NCBI GenBank assembly: GCA_000621185.1
Contig: JHYZ01000016.1
Span: 1 to 64,000, forward strand
DNA from: Franconibacter pulveris DSM 19144
GTDB lineage: Bacteria > Pseudomonadota > Gammaproteobacteria > Enterobacterales > Enterobacteriaceae
Direction of reading: 5' to 3'
Length of the DNA stretch: 64,000 nucleotides
Notes under the pieces: model-generated
Database searches by the model: none
What the model was told of the DNA's origin: nothing
The model's input: only the letters and a program-made list of their open reading frames with translations
In this document: positions 33,215 through 43,116 of the stretch, in pieces
Layout: each line of letters starts with the position of its first letter
How positions within the stretch are numbered: position 1 is the first letter of the stretch
Made by a program: the position numbers and the translations under genes

Positions 33215-33256
33215 AAAAGAGACGCCCCGGTGAGCAGACACGCTCGTCCGGGGCGC
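33215..33256 (-). terminator. ndk terminator
   Basis: CGCCCCGG at 33223-33230 pairs with CCGGGGCG at 33248-33255; on the reverse strand a T-rich stretch (TCTCTTTTT) follows. It is 90 bp past the ndk stop. Confidence 0.75.
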
Positions 33257-33345
33257 AGCATTGTACAAATTCTATGGCATGGATGCCATCGCTTAAAGCG
33301 TCGCAGAAAAAATAAACTTCCTGCGGCGCTTCGGTTTTACAGCGA

Positions 33346-33777
33346 TTAGCGAGTGCGCGGGCAGACTTCGCCTTCGCCGAAGAAGTAGGCGATTTCGCGC
33401 GCAGCGGATTCTACGGAATCGGAACCGTGAGTGCCGTTTTCAGTGAAGCTGTCAGCGTAATCAGCACGCAGAGTGCCGGCCAGCGCGTTTGCCGGGTTGG
33501 TTGCGCCCAGCAGGTCGCGGTGACGCTGTACTGCGTTTTCGCTTTCCAGTACGGAAACCACGATCGGGCCGGATGTCATGAACTCCACCAGGCCGTCAAA
33601 GAACGGTTTACCTTCGTGCTCAGCATAGAAGCCGCGAGCCTGCTCAACGCTCAGATGCAGCATTTTGGTGCCAACAATTTTGAAACCAGCGGATTCAAAA
33701 CGAGCAAAGATGCTGCCGATAACGTTTTTAGCTACGGCGTTCGGCTTGATGATGGAGAAAGTACGTTCAATTGCCAT
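33346..33777 (-). CDS. ndk: Nucleoside diphosphate kinase
   Basis: 143 residues as in E. coli. It balances nucleoside triphosphates by phosphate transfer through a phosphohistidine. The active-site signature NGTHGSDS carries that histidine (about residue 117); the N-terminus [17 protein letters not shown] is typical. ATG at 33775-33777 has a GAGGTAATC-type ribosome site; the open frame 23 codons upstream is not conserved. Single-gene unit with its own terminator. Confidence 0.97.
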   Translation of the reverse strand: MAIERTFSIIKPNAVAKNVIGSIFARFESAGFKIVGTKMLHLSVEQARGFYAEHEGKPFFDGLVEFMTSGPIVVSVLESENAVQRHRDLLGATNPANALAGTLRADYADSFTENGTHGSDSVESAAREIAYFFGEGEVCPRTR

Positions 33778-33942
33778 GATTACCTCTGTAATTGTTCTGT
33801 TTACCCGGCAGGCCGGAGTGAAATTGGCGCCGATTATAATGAGCAACGTCAGCCTTGCCTATGGTTCGGGATAACATTTTTTTAAAATAATGTTACCTTT
33901 AGCAACAGTTCATGCTTAAAGCGCGTTTTTCACCATTTTGGC

Positions 33943-36249
33943 TTATTGCAAAGTAAAGCGCGCTACCGCCGTTTGGCCCGCCTCATCCAGCGCCACTAAT
34001 TGATATTCACCGCTTTTTTGCGGCATTAACGTTACGCTGTTGCCGCTCGCTTCAAGCAGGTCGCCATTTAAAAACCACCAGCGCCTGCCCTGCCCGCCCT
34101 GACTGACAATACGTAAGGAGAGCGCCGTCTGGCCGGGCAGCCGTTTCACTATCGCGCCATCGCTAACGCCGGAAATCAGCAGCGGCGCGACATCCTCCGC
34201 CTGCATTGGCGGGCAGCTTGCTGAGGCAGGCGGCAAGCGCGCCGCACGACGCTCGGACGCCGGCAGCCAGGGCTCCAGCGGCAAAGGCCAAAGCAGAACG
34301 TCCTTTTTTATCGCCTCGGGACAATCGGCGGCCACACGCTCGCCTTTCTTGTTAAGCCAGACCGGGCGAACGATGCCCTGGTTACTCTCCTGCCCCTGCG
34401 CCAGCAGCGTTGGCGGTTCGCTGTTGTCCAGCAGCCAGGTCGCAAGCCGACGACGACAGTTCGGGTCGCTCGCAGGCAGAGTTTGCCCGCCAGGCCAGCA
34501 GATCGCGGCGGAAGTCACCGAAGCGGGACGCGGATCGACAGGCTGCGCAATGCGCTGGCTCTGTACGCCTGCCTGCAACAGATTGTTGATCTGATTGAGT
34601 ACCGGCACGGCGCTGGCGAAACCAAACTGCCCTGCGACCGGCGTACCGTCGGGTCTTCCTGTCCAGACGCCAATGACATATTGCGCAGTGATGCCAATGG
34701 CCCAGGCGTCGCGGTAGCCATAGCTGGTGCCGGTTTTCCATGCCAGCGGCACGGTTTGCGGCAGCGAGCTGTCCGGCAGCGGCTGCGCTTCATTGGCCAG
34801 AATGCGGCGAATAATCCACGCCGCGCCCTGCGACATCAGGGGACGTTCAAGTAAAGGATCCTGCGGCGTCAGCCGCAATTGCCCTGCCCGACCATGGCGG
34901 GCAAAGGCGCTGTACGCGGCGACCAGTTCATCAAGCCGGGCGCCCGCCCCGCCAAGAATAATAGCAAGGCTTGGCTCAGCCGCTGGCGGGAACCGCAACT
35001 GTAGGCCGGCATTTCGCAACCTGCCGGTAAAACGCCTGGGTCCATAGGCCTCCAGCACCTGCACCGCCGGAAGGTTGAGCGAACGCACCAGCGCTTCGCT
35101 CATGCTGACCGGGCCGTTAAAACCGCTGTTGAAATTTCCGGGGCGGTAATCCCCAAAACGACGCGGCACATCCTGTAGTAAAGAGGCGGGATGGATCAGC
35201 CCGTCATCCAGCGCGAAGCCATAGATAAAGGGTTTAAGCACCGAGCCTGGAGAACGCACGGCCGTGACCATATCCACATGGCCAAAACGGCTATCATCAT
35301 CGATATCCGCTGACCCGACCCAGCCGCGCACCTTCATGCTTTGATGGTCCACCACCAGCATCGCCAGCGAGCTGCGGGCCGGTAAACGGCTTTTCAGGTT
35401 AAGCGCCAGCGCCTCCAGTTGCCGCTGAAGCGCGGCGTCGAGTGTGGAAACAATTTTTACGCCAGCCTCGCGCTGGGCCAGATGGCGGGCGAAGAGCGGC
35501 GCCAGTTGCGGCATCTGACGCGGCGCAAGCCATACAGGCTCTTGCAGGGACTCTTTGACCTGCCTGTCGCTCCAGACGCCTTCCTTCGCCATTCGCCGCA
35601 GCACTTTGTCGCGCGCTGCCTGAGCGCGCTGCGGCCAGCGGTCGGGCCGCAGCCGGCTCGGCGCCTGCGGCAACACCGCCAGTAGCGCGGCGTCGGCGTA
35701 GCTCAGCCGTTCAGGCGATTTGCCCAGATAGGCCCAGCTTGCTGCGCCTACGCCCTGCAGCGTACCGCCGAAAGGCGCGCGGTTAAGATAGAGCGTGAGG
35801 ATATCCGTTTTTGAAAGATGCCACTCCAGCTGCAGGGCTCGCCACAACTGGCGAAGCTTGCCGCCAGGCGTGCGCGGATGGGGGTCCAATAAGCGCGCCA
35901 CCTGCATGGTAAGCGTGCTGCCGCCGGATACGACATGGCCCGCCCGTAAATCCTGCCAGGCGGCGCGCAGCACGGAAAAAGGATTTACGCCGGGGTGTTT
36001 CCAGAACCAGCGGTCTTCGTAGTTCAGCAGCGCTTCAAGATAGCGGGGCGAAACCTCATTCAGAGAGACTGGATAACGCCAGATGCCGTTTTCATCGGCA
36101 AAGCGCCACAGCGGCACGCCCGCTTCCGTGACGACAACACGCGCAGGATGCACTTCGCGCAACGGCAGCGGCCAGAGCCGGTCGGCGCTCCACAACATCA
36201 GCATCAACAGGAGCGGCAGCGCCGCCAGCCAGAGCCAGCGACGCCGCAT
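33943..36249 (-). CDS. pbpC: Penicillin-binding protein 1C
   Basis: 768 residues, bifunctional peptidoglycan synthase: membrane anchor (about 5-22), GT51 glycosyltransferase (EDRWFWKHPGVNPFSVLRA, GGSTLTMQVARLL), transpeptidase with RSPGSVLKPF, SLN and KTGTS motifs, and the C-terminal BiPBP domain specific to PBP1C. ATG at 36247-36249 is preferred because AGAAGG lies 7 bases before it; a GTG five codons upstream (36262-36264) is the alternative. It follows yfhM by a short gap, the usual PBP1C-macroglobulin pair. Confidence 0.94.
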   Translation of the reverse strand: MRRRWLWLAALPLLLMLMLWSADRLWPLPLREVHPARVVVTEAGVPLWRFADENGIWRYPVSLNEVSPRYLEALLNYEDRWFWKHPGVNPFSVLRAAWQDLRAGHVVSGGSTLTMQVARLLDPHPRTPGGKLRQLWRALQLEWHLSKTDILTLYLNRAPFGGTLQGVGAASWAYLGKSPERLSYADAALLAVLPQAPSRLRPDRWPQRAQAARDKVLRRMAKEGVWSDRQVKESLQEPVWLAPRQMPQLAPLFARHLAQREAGVKIVSTLDAALQRQLEALALNLKSRLPARSSLAMLVVDHQSMKVRGWVGSADIDDDSRFGHVDMVTAVRSPGSVLKPFIYGFALDDGLIHPASLLQDVPRRFGDYRPGNFNSGFNGPVSMSEALVRSLNLPAVQVLEAYGPRRFTGRLRNAGLQLRFPPAAEPSLAIILGGAGARLDELVAAYSAFARHGRAGQLRLTPQDPLLERPLMSQGAAWIIRRILANEAQPLPDSSLPQTVPLAWKTGTSYGYRDAWAIGITAQYVIGVWTGRPDGTPVAGQFGFASAVPVLNQINNLLQAGVQSQRIAQPVDPRPASVTSAAICWPGGQTLPASDPNCRRRLATWLLDNSEPPTLLAQGQESNQGIVRPVWLNKKGERVAADCPEAIKKDVLLWPLPLEPWLPASERRAARLPPASASCPPMQAEDVAPLLISGVSDGAIVKRLPGQTALSLRIVSQGGQGRRWWFLNGDLLEASGNSVTLMPQKSGEYQLVALDEAGQTAVARFTLQ

Positions 36250-36276
36250 TAAACGCCTTCTCACAATAAGGCTCGT

Positions 36277-39200
36277 TTAAGGCGTAACACTGAGGGTTTC
36301 ACCGCCCGCGCCGTTAGCTCGCCACTGGGGAATATACATCGACTCAACCTGCGGAGCAGGAATGGTATAGCTGCCCGGCGTGACGGCACGGGCCAGGTAT
36401 ACCAGCGTGACATGTTCCCCTTCGTTTACCGGCAGCGCCGCAACGAAGCGATCGTCGCGAAACTCCATGTGCTGAATGTCCAGTTGCTGCATGCGGTTAA
36501 TCAGGTTTTCCGCTTCGCTGCCGGCGTTATTCAGGCTGGCGCTGGCATTCGCCAGATTCTGGTTTTCCAGCTCGAGCCCGGCGGGCAGCAGATCCACAAC
36601 CAGCGCGTCCGGCACCGTTTTGTCGGCCCAGACATCAAGCCAGACCATCACCAGTTCGCCGCTTTTCAGGCTGGAAAGCGGTTTCGGCTGGCCTTTGCTG
36701 TCAAGGAAGTGGCGTTCAATGTGCAGCACGTTGCCGCCAGGCGCGGGCGCCTCAAGCGGATAGCCGCTGCTGTCCAGACGCAGCCAGAGCGGCGAGTTGC
36801 CGGTGTTGGTCACCTGAAGCGACGCCAGTTGTTCGCCTGAGACCGGAATCGCCTGCGCTTTATCACCCTGCAGGAACTGCCCCGGCAGCGAGGTTTGCGC
36901 CTGCCATGCCGCCGGCTGGCTTTGCAGACTGCGTCCGGCAAGGAACAGCGCGTTGCTCTCCTGGGTTGAAAGCCAGCGCTGGCTATAAGCCTCTTTAGAA
37001 AGCGAAGTGACAAGCTGGTTCTGCGCCAGCGGCAGCAGTTTGTTTTCCTGAAGCAGCGCGAGCTTAAGCGCATTATCGCGAAGCGTGCTGCCATAATCGC
37101 CAAGCCAGCCAGCTTTTTCGCTGCGTCCGGTCTTAAGCCCTGTCTCTATCGCCTCTTTGGCGCGGGGCGCGTCGCCCATCAACTGCAACGCTACGCCAAG
37201 CTGCACCAGCGGCAACCCGGAGCGCGCCGCCGCGCGCTGCTCCCACAGTTCGCGAAGCGCGCCCAGCGGCGCTTTTTGCTGACGCGCCAGCACCAGGCCC
37301 GCATAGGCCTGTACGGCGAATTTACTGGCAGGCGTGTCATCGCTATAGCGCAGCGCCATCACGCCCGGATCCTGCAGGTAGCGCAGCAGGCGGTTATTGG
37401 CTTTGTTAAGCGCTTCGGTGGAAACGCTATAGCCCTGCTCGCCAGCGCGCACCAGGAAGTCAGTAACATAGGCGGTCGCCCAGTACTCTTCCGGGCCTTC
37501 TTTATCCCACAGCCCAAAGCCGCCCTCTTCACGCTGCATTTCCAGCAGACGCGCAATACCGATATCCACAGCGGCCCGGCGCTGTTCATCGCTTTCTCCT
37601 TTGATCCCTAAAGATTTAAGCTGCGCGGCATTGGTGTAGAGCGATGGGAACAGGCCGCTGGTGGTCTGTTCAAGGCAGCCGTAAGGGTAGGCCTTAAGCT
37701 CCTGGATATAGCGGGCAATGTTAAGCGGCGCCTGCCCGCTCAGCAGCAGTCGTCCGCCAAGCGTGGCGACATCGAGCCCAGTCACATGACGCGCGGCGGG
37801 CGTCCAGACTTCGCCCGGGCCAAGCACGGCGCCGCTGTTGACAGTCTGCGCGGCAAAAGCCGGACGCACGCCCACTTTCCACTGTTTGACCAACGGCGCG
37901 AATGTCTCATTCGGCAGAACAAGACCGCTAATGCGAGCGCTTATTTCGCCATCGCCATAGCCCTGCCCTGCCCGCACAGGGATAAACACCGTCTGGCGAG
38001 CATTCGGCGCGAGTTGCAGTTGCTTCGTATCATTTGTTTCAAGCTGCGCCAGCCCGCTGGTCGTGAACTGCGCGGTTAACTGCTGCGGTTTATCCGTGAG
38101 GTTAGTGATATCCAGCGCCAGGCGTGAAACATCCCCGCCTGCCATAAAGCGAGGCGTGCTCAGTTCCGCAATCAGCGGCGCGGCCACGATCACCTTTCCT
38201 TCCGCGCTGCCGAAGCGATCGTCAGTCCATGCCTGCGCCATAACGCGCAGCTCGCCGTTGAAATCGCCAATCGGCAGCGTCACCGTGCCTTCGCCATTGG
38301 CGTCCAACAGCACCGGCTGCGCCTGCTGGGCAATAATGGTGACATGGTTGACCGGCGGTTTGCCGCCGCGGTTAAGCTCATCGCCGTCGCCGCCAAAACG
38401 CAGCGCGGCCAGCCGCCCCTGCCCTTCAATAACCTGGCCGTAGATATCGTAAATATCCGCGCCATAGCGCTTCTGGCCGAAAAAGGCGCGCCACGGGTCA
38501 GGCGTGACATAATCGGTGATATTAAGCACGCCGCTGTCCACTGCGGACAGCAGCACATTAACCTGTTCAGGCATTTCGCCGTTCTTCACGCTGGCCTTCA
38601 CTTTTACCGTGAGCGGCTGATTCGGGCGCATTTTTTGCGGTGATTCCAGGCTCAGCGCCAGGCGACGGCTCTCGTCGCCAAGCGGTAAATGCAGCAGCCC
38701 TACGGCGCGTTTGGGCGTTGCAGAACGGGATTTATCGCCCGGGCGGACCACCAGCGCGCTGAGATAGAGATCGTGACGCTGCCAGGCTTTATCGACCGGA
38801 ATCGCAATATCCAGCCCTTTTTCCGGCACGTCTATCTCCTGCCACCACAGCGGACCGTCGCTCGACTCCACCATTGCATAACCTTTACCGGCGGCTGGCG
38901 CGGCAATGTGCAGGTTAATCGTGTCGCCTGGCTGGTAGGTCGGTTTGTCGATTTTTAGCGTAACGCGGTCCGGCCTCGGCGCCCCTGCGCCGCCTTCGCT
39001 ATTATCCTGCCAGCTGTAGCCCGCCCAGAAACGCACGCTGCTGACGGTTTCATCCGGCGCTTTGACCTCCAGACGGTAAGACCCCCACTCTACCGGGAAG
39101 CTGACGTTGCCGGTTTCATCCGCCGCGAGATTAAGCGTTTGTTCGCCTTCCACCAGATCTTTCTGGTCGAACTGCGACTGCCAGCCTTCGTTTTCCGACC

Positions 39201-41241
39201 AGTTCCAGTAATAGTCGCGACGCTCGCGAATCAACCGCACCTGCAGGCCCGATACCGCCGTTTTAACGCCCTGGCTGTCGGCATAAACGATGTCGAAAGC
39301 GGCGTTGCCGCCTTCATCCACCATCGGCTGATTGGTGGTATCGCCCGTGCGGTAGTCATAAACGGCTTTGTCGCCGAATTGGGGACGAATGCCCGGCAGA
39401 TTTTTAGCGGGCCATACCGGCTGCTCCACGCGGCGGGTTACCGGACGACCGCCTGATTCCAGCAGGCTCGCCTGCAAAATAACGCGCAGCGGCGAGCGGC
39501 TTTCGCCCCACTGGCTCGGCACCTCTATCTGACCATGCCCTTCGTCATCCAACGTAAGCTGCACTTCATCCAGGCTGCGGGAGAGATTCTCTTCGGCAAT
39601 ATCGCCGAACTGAAAGCCAGGCAGCGGTGCGACTGCATCTCGCAGCGGACGCACAAAAAGCTGCCCCTGGAGGCTGTTGCCGGACGCTGGCGCGCCATAC
39701 AGGTAATGGCCGGTTACCGCAAAATTCACCGTATCGGCGGGCGCGATGGGCGCTTGTTGCGCCGTAATGTTCAGCGCCAGCCGCTCCGGCATAAAGTCTT
39801 CCACCTGGAAGCGCCAGTCGCGGGGCAGGTTGTCGCCGGTGTTGGCGCGGATATGCCAGCCGCCGGTTGGGGCGCGGCTGTCAACCGGCAGCGCTAACTG
39901 GTACAGGCCGTTTTTTGGCTCTACCACCAGCGTGCGCGCGACCTGCCCATCCGGTTTCACCATCTCGAATTTAACTGGCTGCGCAGGCAGCGGCTTGCCG
40001 TCGCCATCGCGAAGCAGCGCGTTGAGAATGACCGTTTCCCCTGGGCGATAAAGATCGCGAGGGCCAAACATAAAGAACTGCTTGCTGTAACCCGTGTCGC
40101 CGCCAATCTGGAATTCCGCGAGATCTAACGCCGGCAGGTTGAGATCGAGCAGCGTGGTCTGTTCACCAAGGCGCGTCAGCACCAGCGCCGCCTCTTTGTG
40201 GTCATCCAGCATGGCGTGGCCGTCGCCGTCGGTTTTCGCCTCGCCAAGCGTCTGCCCCTTGTCATTCAGCAGGCGGACTTCCACGCCGCTTTGCGCCGCG
40301 CCGTTCTCAAGACTCTGGGTGAAAATATCCAGCCGGTTATGGTAGCGGTGGACAGAGAGACCGATATCGCTCAGCGTGAACAGCGTTGCGGCGTTGCTGT
40401 AGTTGTAATGGCCCGCCTGATTCATAACGGCAAGGTAAACGCCCGGCTGCTGCAACGGCTTGATATCGTTCAACGGCAGCAGCAGCTTTTCGCGGGTATT
40501 GCGCGCCGGGTTGAGATCGAAGCGCCCGGTATAAACCAGGTCCGCCATTTTCAGCAGTTGATCGGATTCCCAGTTGGTCAGAGAACTGCGGTACTCCCAC
40601 TGGCTGACGAAAGAGGGCAGCGACTCCGCCTTCACGCGATAAAAATTGACGTCGACGCTATTCACATTAAGCGCCATGACCGGCAGCCCCTGCACGACTT
40701 TCCCCGGCAGCAGCGAGCCGCGGCTGGCGAAGCCGACGCCAGGCGCTATATCGCGCGTGGTAATGGTTTTTTCATACTCTTTGCCGAAGGAGGATTTGTT
40801 GAGCGCCTGTAGCCCGCTGTCGATGGTCAGCACCAGTTCCCGGTTTGGCTCCAGATGGCGCAAACGCAGCTCTTTAAGATTGGCTGAAAGCTCCCATGCG
40901 CCATCCACTTTGCCGCTTTTTTTGTCGACCAGATGAACAACGCGCGAGAACTCCTGCTCCGGGTCGAGCGGAATGGAGAAGGCGAGCGCCAGAGCGCTTG
41001 CGCCTTCAAGCTGCACTTCCGAGGCATCGGTTAAGGCAAGCGGTTTGCCCGCGCTTTGCGCCGCCAGCTTTTGCAGCGTCGCCGCGTCGGGCTTCGCGTT
41101 TTGCGCCGCTTGCGGTTCAGGCGCGCGGCTTTGCTGCGCGCTCGCCGGGCTTACCGCCGCGTTATCGTTATTATCGCACCCCATAAGCGTAAGCGCGGCC
41201 AGCCATGCCGCCGATAAGGCAACCAGTCGTACTCGATTCAT
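36277..41241 (-). CDS. yfhM: Bacterial alpha-2-macroglobulin lipoprotein YfhM
   Basis: 1654 residues (1653 in E. coli). Periplasmic, membrane-anchored protease trap thought to protect the cell when the envelope is breached, working beside PBP1C, which would repair the wall. The signal peptide ends in lipobox LTLMGC; the reactive thioester is CLEQ with Cys1189. Many MG (fibronectin-like) domains precede the thioester domain, and a receptor-binding-like domain ends the protein. Start ATG at 41239-41241 (MNRVRLVALS) is chosen over one ten codons upstream because it gives a proper signal peptide. Confidence 0.95.
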   Translation of the reverse strand: MNRVRLVALSAAWLAALTLMGCDNNDNAAVSPASAQQSRAPEPQAAQNAKPDAATLQKLAAQSAGKPLALTDASEVQLEGASALALAFSIPLDPEQEFSRVVHLVDKKSGKVDGAWELSANLKELRLRHLEPNRELVLTIDSGLQALNKSSFGKEYEKTITTRDIAPGVGFASRGSLLPGKVVQGLPVMALNVNSVDVNFYRVKAESLPSFVSQWEYRSSLTNWESDQLLKMADLVYTGRFDLNPARNTREKLLLPLNDIKPLQQPGVYLAVMNQAGHYNYSNAATLFTLSDIGLSVHRYHNRLDIFTQSLENGAAQSGVEVRLLNDKGQTLGEAKTDGDGHAMLDDHKEAALVLTRLGEQTTLLDLNLPALDLAEFQIGGDTGYSKQFFMFGPRDLYRPGETVILNALLRDGDGKPLPAQPVKFEMVKPDGQVARTLVVEPKNGLYQLALPVDSRAPTGGWHIRANTGDNLPRDWRFQVEDFMPERLALNITAQQAPIAPADTVNFAVTGHYLYGAPASGNSLQGQLFVRPLRDAVAPLPGFQFGDIAEENLSRSLDEVQLTLDDEGHGQIEVPSQWGESRSPLRVILQASLLESGGRPVTRRVEQPVWPAKNLPGIRPQFGDKAVYDYRTGDTTNQPMVDEGGNAAFDIVYADSQGVKTAVSGLQVRLIRERRDYYWNWSENEGWQSQFDQKDLVEGEQTLNLAADETGNVSFPVEWGSYRLEVKAPDETVSSVRFWAGYSWQDNSEGGAGAPRPDRVTLKIDKPTYQPGDTINLHIAAPAAGKGYAMVESSDGPLWWQEIDVPEKGLDIAIPVDKAWQRHDLYLSALVVRPGDKSRSATPKRAVGLLHLPLGDESRRLALSLESPQKMRPNQPLTVKVKASVKNGEMPEQVNVLLSAVDSGVLNITDYVTPDPWRAFFGQKRYGADIYDIYGQVIEGQGRLAALRFGGDGDELNRGGKPPVNHVTIIAQQAQPVLLDANGEGTVTLPIGDFNGELRVMAQAWTDDRFGSAEGKVIVAAPLIAELSTPRFMAGGDVSRLALDITNLTDKPQQLTAQFTTSGLAQLETNDTKQLQLAPNARQTVFIPVRAGQGYGDGEISARISGLVLPNETFAPLVKQWKVGVRPAFAAQTVNSGAVLGPGEVWTPAARHVTGLDVATLGGRLLLSGQAPLNIARYIQELKAYPYGCLEQTTSGLFPSLYTNAAQLKSLGIKGESDEQRRAAVDIGIARLLEMQREEGGFGLWDKEGPEEYWATAYVTDFLVRAGEQGYSVSTEALNKANNRLLRYLQDPGVMALRYSDDTPASKFAVQAYAGLVLARQQKAPLGALRELWEQRAAARSGLPLVQLGVALQLMGDAPRAKEAIETGLKTGRSEKAGWLGDYGSTLRDNALKLALLQENKLLPLAQNQLVTSLSKEAYSQRWLSTQESNALFLAGRSLQSQPAAWQAQTSLPGQFLQGDKAQAIPVSGEQLASLQVTNTGNSPLWLRLDSSGYPLEAPAPGGNVLHIERHFLDSKGQPKPLSSLKSGELVMVWLDVWADKTVPDALVVDLLPAGLELENQNLANASASLNNAGSEAENLINRMQQLDIQHMEFRDDRFVAALPVNEGEHVTLVYLARAVTPGSYTIPAPQVESMYIPQWRANGAGGETLSVTP

Positions 41242-41562
41242 TTTTTTATCCCTGGCCGAAAAGGCCCCCAAAGGGTTTCAGTACCGGCAAGTATTATGCG
41301 CAACTTCAGCAAATACAAAAGCCACCATTTTTATTTCTGAACCGCGTCTCGCAAAGCCGATGCAAGACGATGAAATTTGCTGCTGCCCGGGCGAAAAACC
41401 GATTTGCAACCGCGATCACAAGCCATAACGTTACATGTTACCTTGGCAGTCATTTGTTTTTAAAACAAAGAGATAGCTGGAAAGGCCCCGGCATGGAATG
41501 TACTTTTAACGGCGTACCTTTAGCAATTACGGTTTAGCCCACTATAAAAAAGAGAGTGCTGA
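41242..41562. other. Divergent regulatory region yfhM / aglA
   Basis: 321 bp between the divergent starts. It contains a possible CRP half-perfect site (see next entry) and A/T-rich stretches near 41455-41475. No gene is seen. In E. coli the small RNA RyfA is encoded between yfhM and sseA; no clear match is visible here. Confidence 0.5.
41405..41420 (+). promoter_or_regulatory. Possible CRP site upstream of aglA
   Basis: TGCAACCGCGATCACA has a perfect right half (TCACA) and a weak left half of the CRP consensus TGTGA-N6-TCACA. It lies about 150 bp before aglA, reasonable for a catabolite-controlled sugar operon. Weak evidence. Confidence 0.35.
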
Positions 41563-43107
41563 ATGAAACGAGCCGTGAACGCCCTACAAAACTTCGGCAA
41601 GTCGCTGTACGGACCGGTGCTGATTTTACCCATCGTCGGTCTGTTTATCGCTTTCGGCAACGTGCTGGGAAACGGCAACCTTGCTGATTACCTGCCCTTC
41701 CTCGGTCACCCTGCCATCCAGAACATTGGTCAACTGATCGCGAAATCGGCGGTCTCCGTACTGGCGAACCTGGCGCTGGTTTTCGCCGTCGGCATCCCCA
41801 TAGGGCTGGCAGCGCGGGATAAAGGCTACGCGGCGCTGATTGGGCTGGTCACCTTTGTGGTCTTTATTAACGCCATGAGCGTTACGCTTGCGATGCAGGG
41901 CGAACTGGCGCCTGCCGACCAGATGCGCGCGGCGGGCCAGAGCATGGTGCTGGGCGTACAGGTGCTGGAGATGGGCGTTTTTGCCGGCATTCTGACCGGC
42001 GCGCTTTCCGGCTATCTCTATAACCGCTACTCCAGCGTGCAGTTTTCCGGTGCGATGGCCATTTACTCCGGCCACTGTTTTGTCGCCATCATCATGCTGC
42101 CGGTGTCGATGGTGCTTGGGGTAATAATGAGCGAACTGTGGCCTTTCGCCCAGCACGGCATCAGCGCGATGGCGCTCGCCATTAAAGGCGCCGGACCGTT
42201 TGGCGTGGCGGTGTATGGCTTCCTTGAGCGCATTCTGGTACCGACCGGCCTGCATCACCTGGTCTATACCCCGTTTCTTTATACCGAGCTTGGCGGCACG
42301 CAGGAGGTATGCGGCACCGTCTATCAGGGCGCGCGCAATATTTACTTCGCCGAAATGGCCTGCCCAACCGTTACGCAGCTAAGCAGCACGGTGGTATGGG
42401 ACGCCCGCGGCATCAGCAAAATGTTCGGCCTGCCCGCTGCGGCGCTTGCCATGTATATGACGGCGAAACCCGAACGCAAGGCGGCGGCCAAAGCCATTCT
42501 CATCCCGGCGGCGCTCACGTCGATGCTGGTAGGCGTCACCGAGCCTATCGAGTTCTCTTTCCTGTTTATCGCGCCGCTGCTTTTTGTGGTGCACGCGGTG
42601 CTGACAGGCCTCGGCATGATGCTGTTTTACCTGCTCGGCGTTCACGCCATCGGCGCTAACGGCATTATCGATTTCATTCTCTATAACCTGCCGCTTGGCA
42701 CCGCCAAATCAAACTGGCCGATGTATATCCTGGTGGGCCTGATCATGGCGACGCTGTACTTCGTTGTTTTCCGCTTTCTCATCCGCCGCTTCGACATGAA
42801 AACCCCGGGGCGTGAAGAAGAAGACCAGGAGACGCGCCTGTACAGCAAGCAGGAGTACCAGGCGAAAGGCGCCAACGAGGGCCTTGGCGAAGCGATTATC
42901 GAAGGTCTGGGCGGCCGGACAAATATTGAAGTGGTGGATAACTGTTATACCCGCCTGCGCGTCACGGTGCGCGACGTCGCCGCTATCGATGAGCCTCGTC
43001 TGAAAGCAACCGGCGCCAAAGGGGTGATTAAGCAAGGCAATAACGTTCAGGTGGTCTACGGACTGCATGTGAAAAAGATGCGTGAAGCAGTCGAAATGTT
43101 TCTCTGA
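41563..43107 (+). CDS. aglA: Alpha-glucoside PTS EIICB component
   Basis: 514 residues. Membrane permease and phosphotransferase that takes up alpha-glucosides (maltose, or sucrose isomers such as palatinose) as 6-phosphates. The EIIC domain fills about 1-415 (GTQEVCGTVYQGARNIYFAE, GVTEPIEFSFLFIAPLL); the EIIB domain begins near 440 with the phosphocysteine Cys461 in VVDNCYTRLRV. No EIIA domain is attached or nearby, so EIIA-Glc (Crr) probably serves it. It is followed after 9 bp by the matching GH4 hydrolase. Substrate is inferred from that partner and from similarity to Klebsiella AglA / E. coli MalX. Confidence 0.88.
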   Translation: MKRAVNALQNFGKSLYGPVLILPIVGLFIAFGNVLGNGNLADYLPFLGHPAIQNIGQLIAKSAVSVLANLALVFAVGIPIGLAARDKGYAALIGLVTFVVFINAMSVTLAMQGELAPADQMRAAGQSMVLGVQVLEMGVFAGILTGALSGYLYNRYSSVQFSGAMAIYSGHCFVAIIMLPVSMVLGVIMSELWPFAQHGISAMALAIKGAGPFGVAVYGFLERILVPTGLHHLVYTPFLYTELGGTQEVCGTVYQGARNIYFAEMACPTVTQLSSTVVWDARGISKMFGLPAAALAMYMTAKPERKAAAKAILIPAALTSMLVGVTEPIEFSFLFIAPLLFVVHAVLTGLGMMLFYLLGVHAIGANGIIDFILYNLPLGTAKSNWPMYILVGLIMATLYFVVFRFLIRRFDMKTPGREEEDQETRLYSKQEYQAKGANEGLGEAIIEGLGGRTNIEVVDNCYTRLRVTVRDVAAIDEPRLKATGAKGVIKQGNNVQVVYGLHVKKMREAVEMFL

Positions 43108-43116
43108 CAGGAGCTT

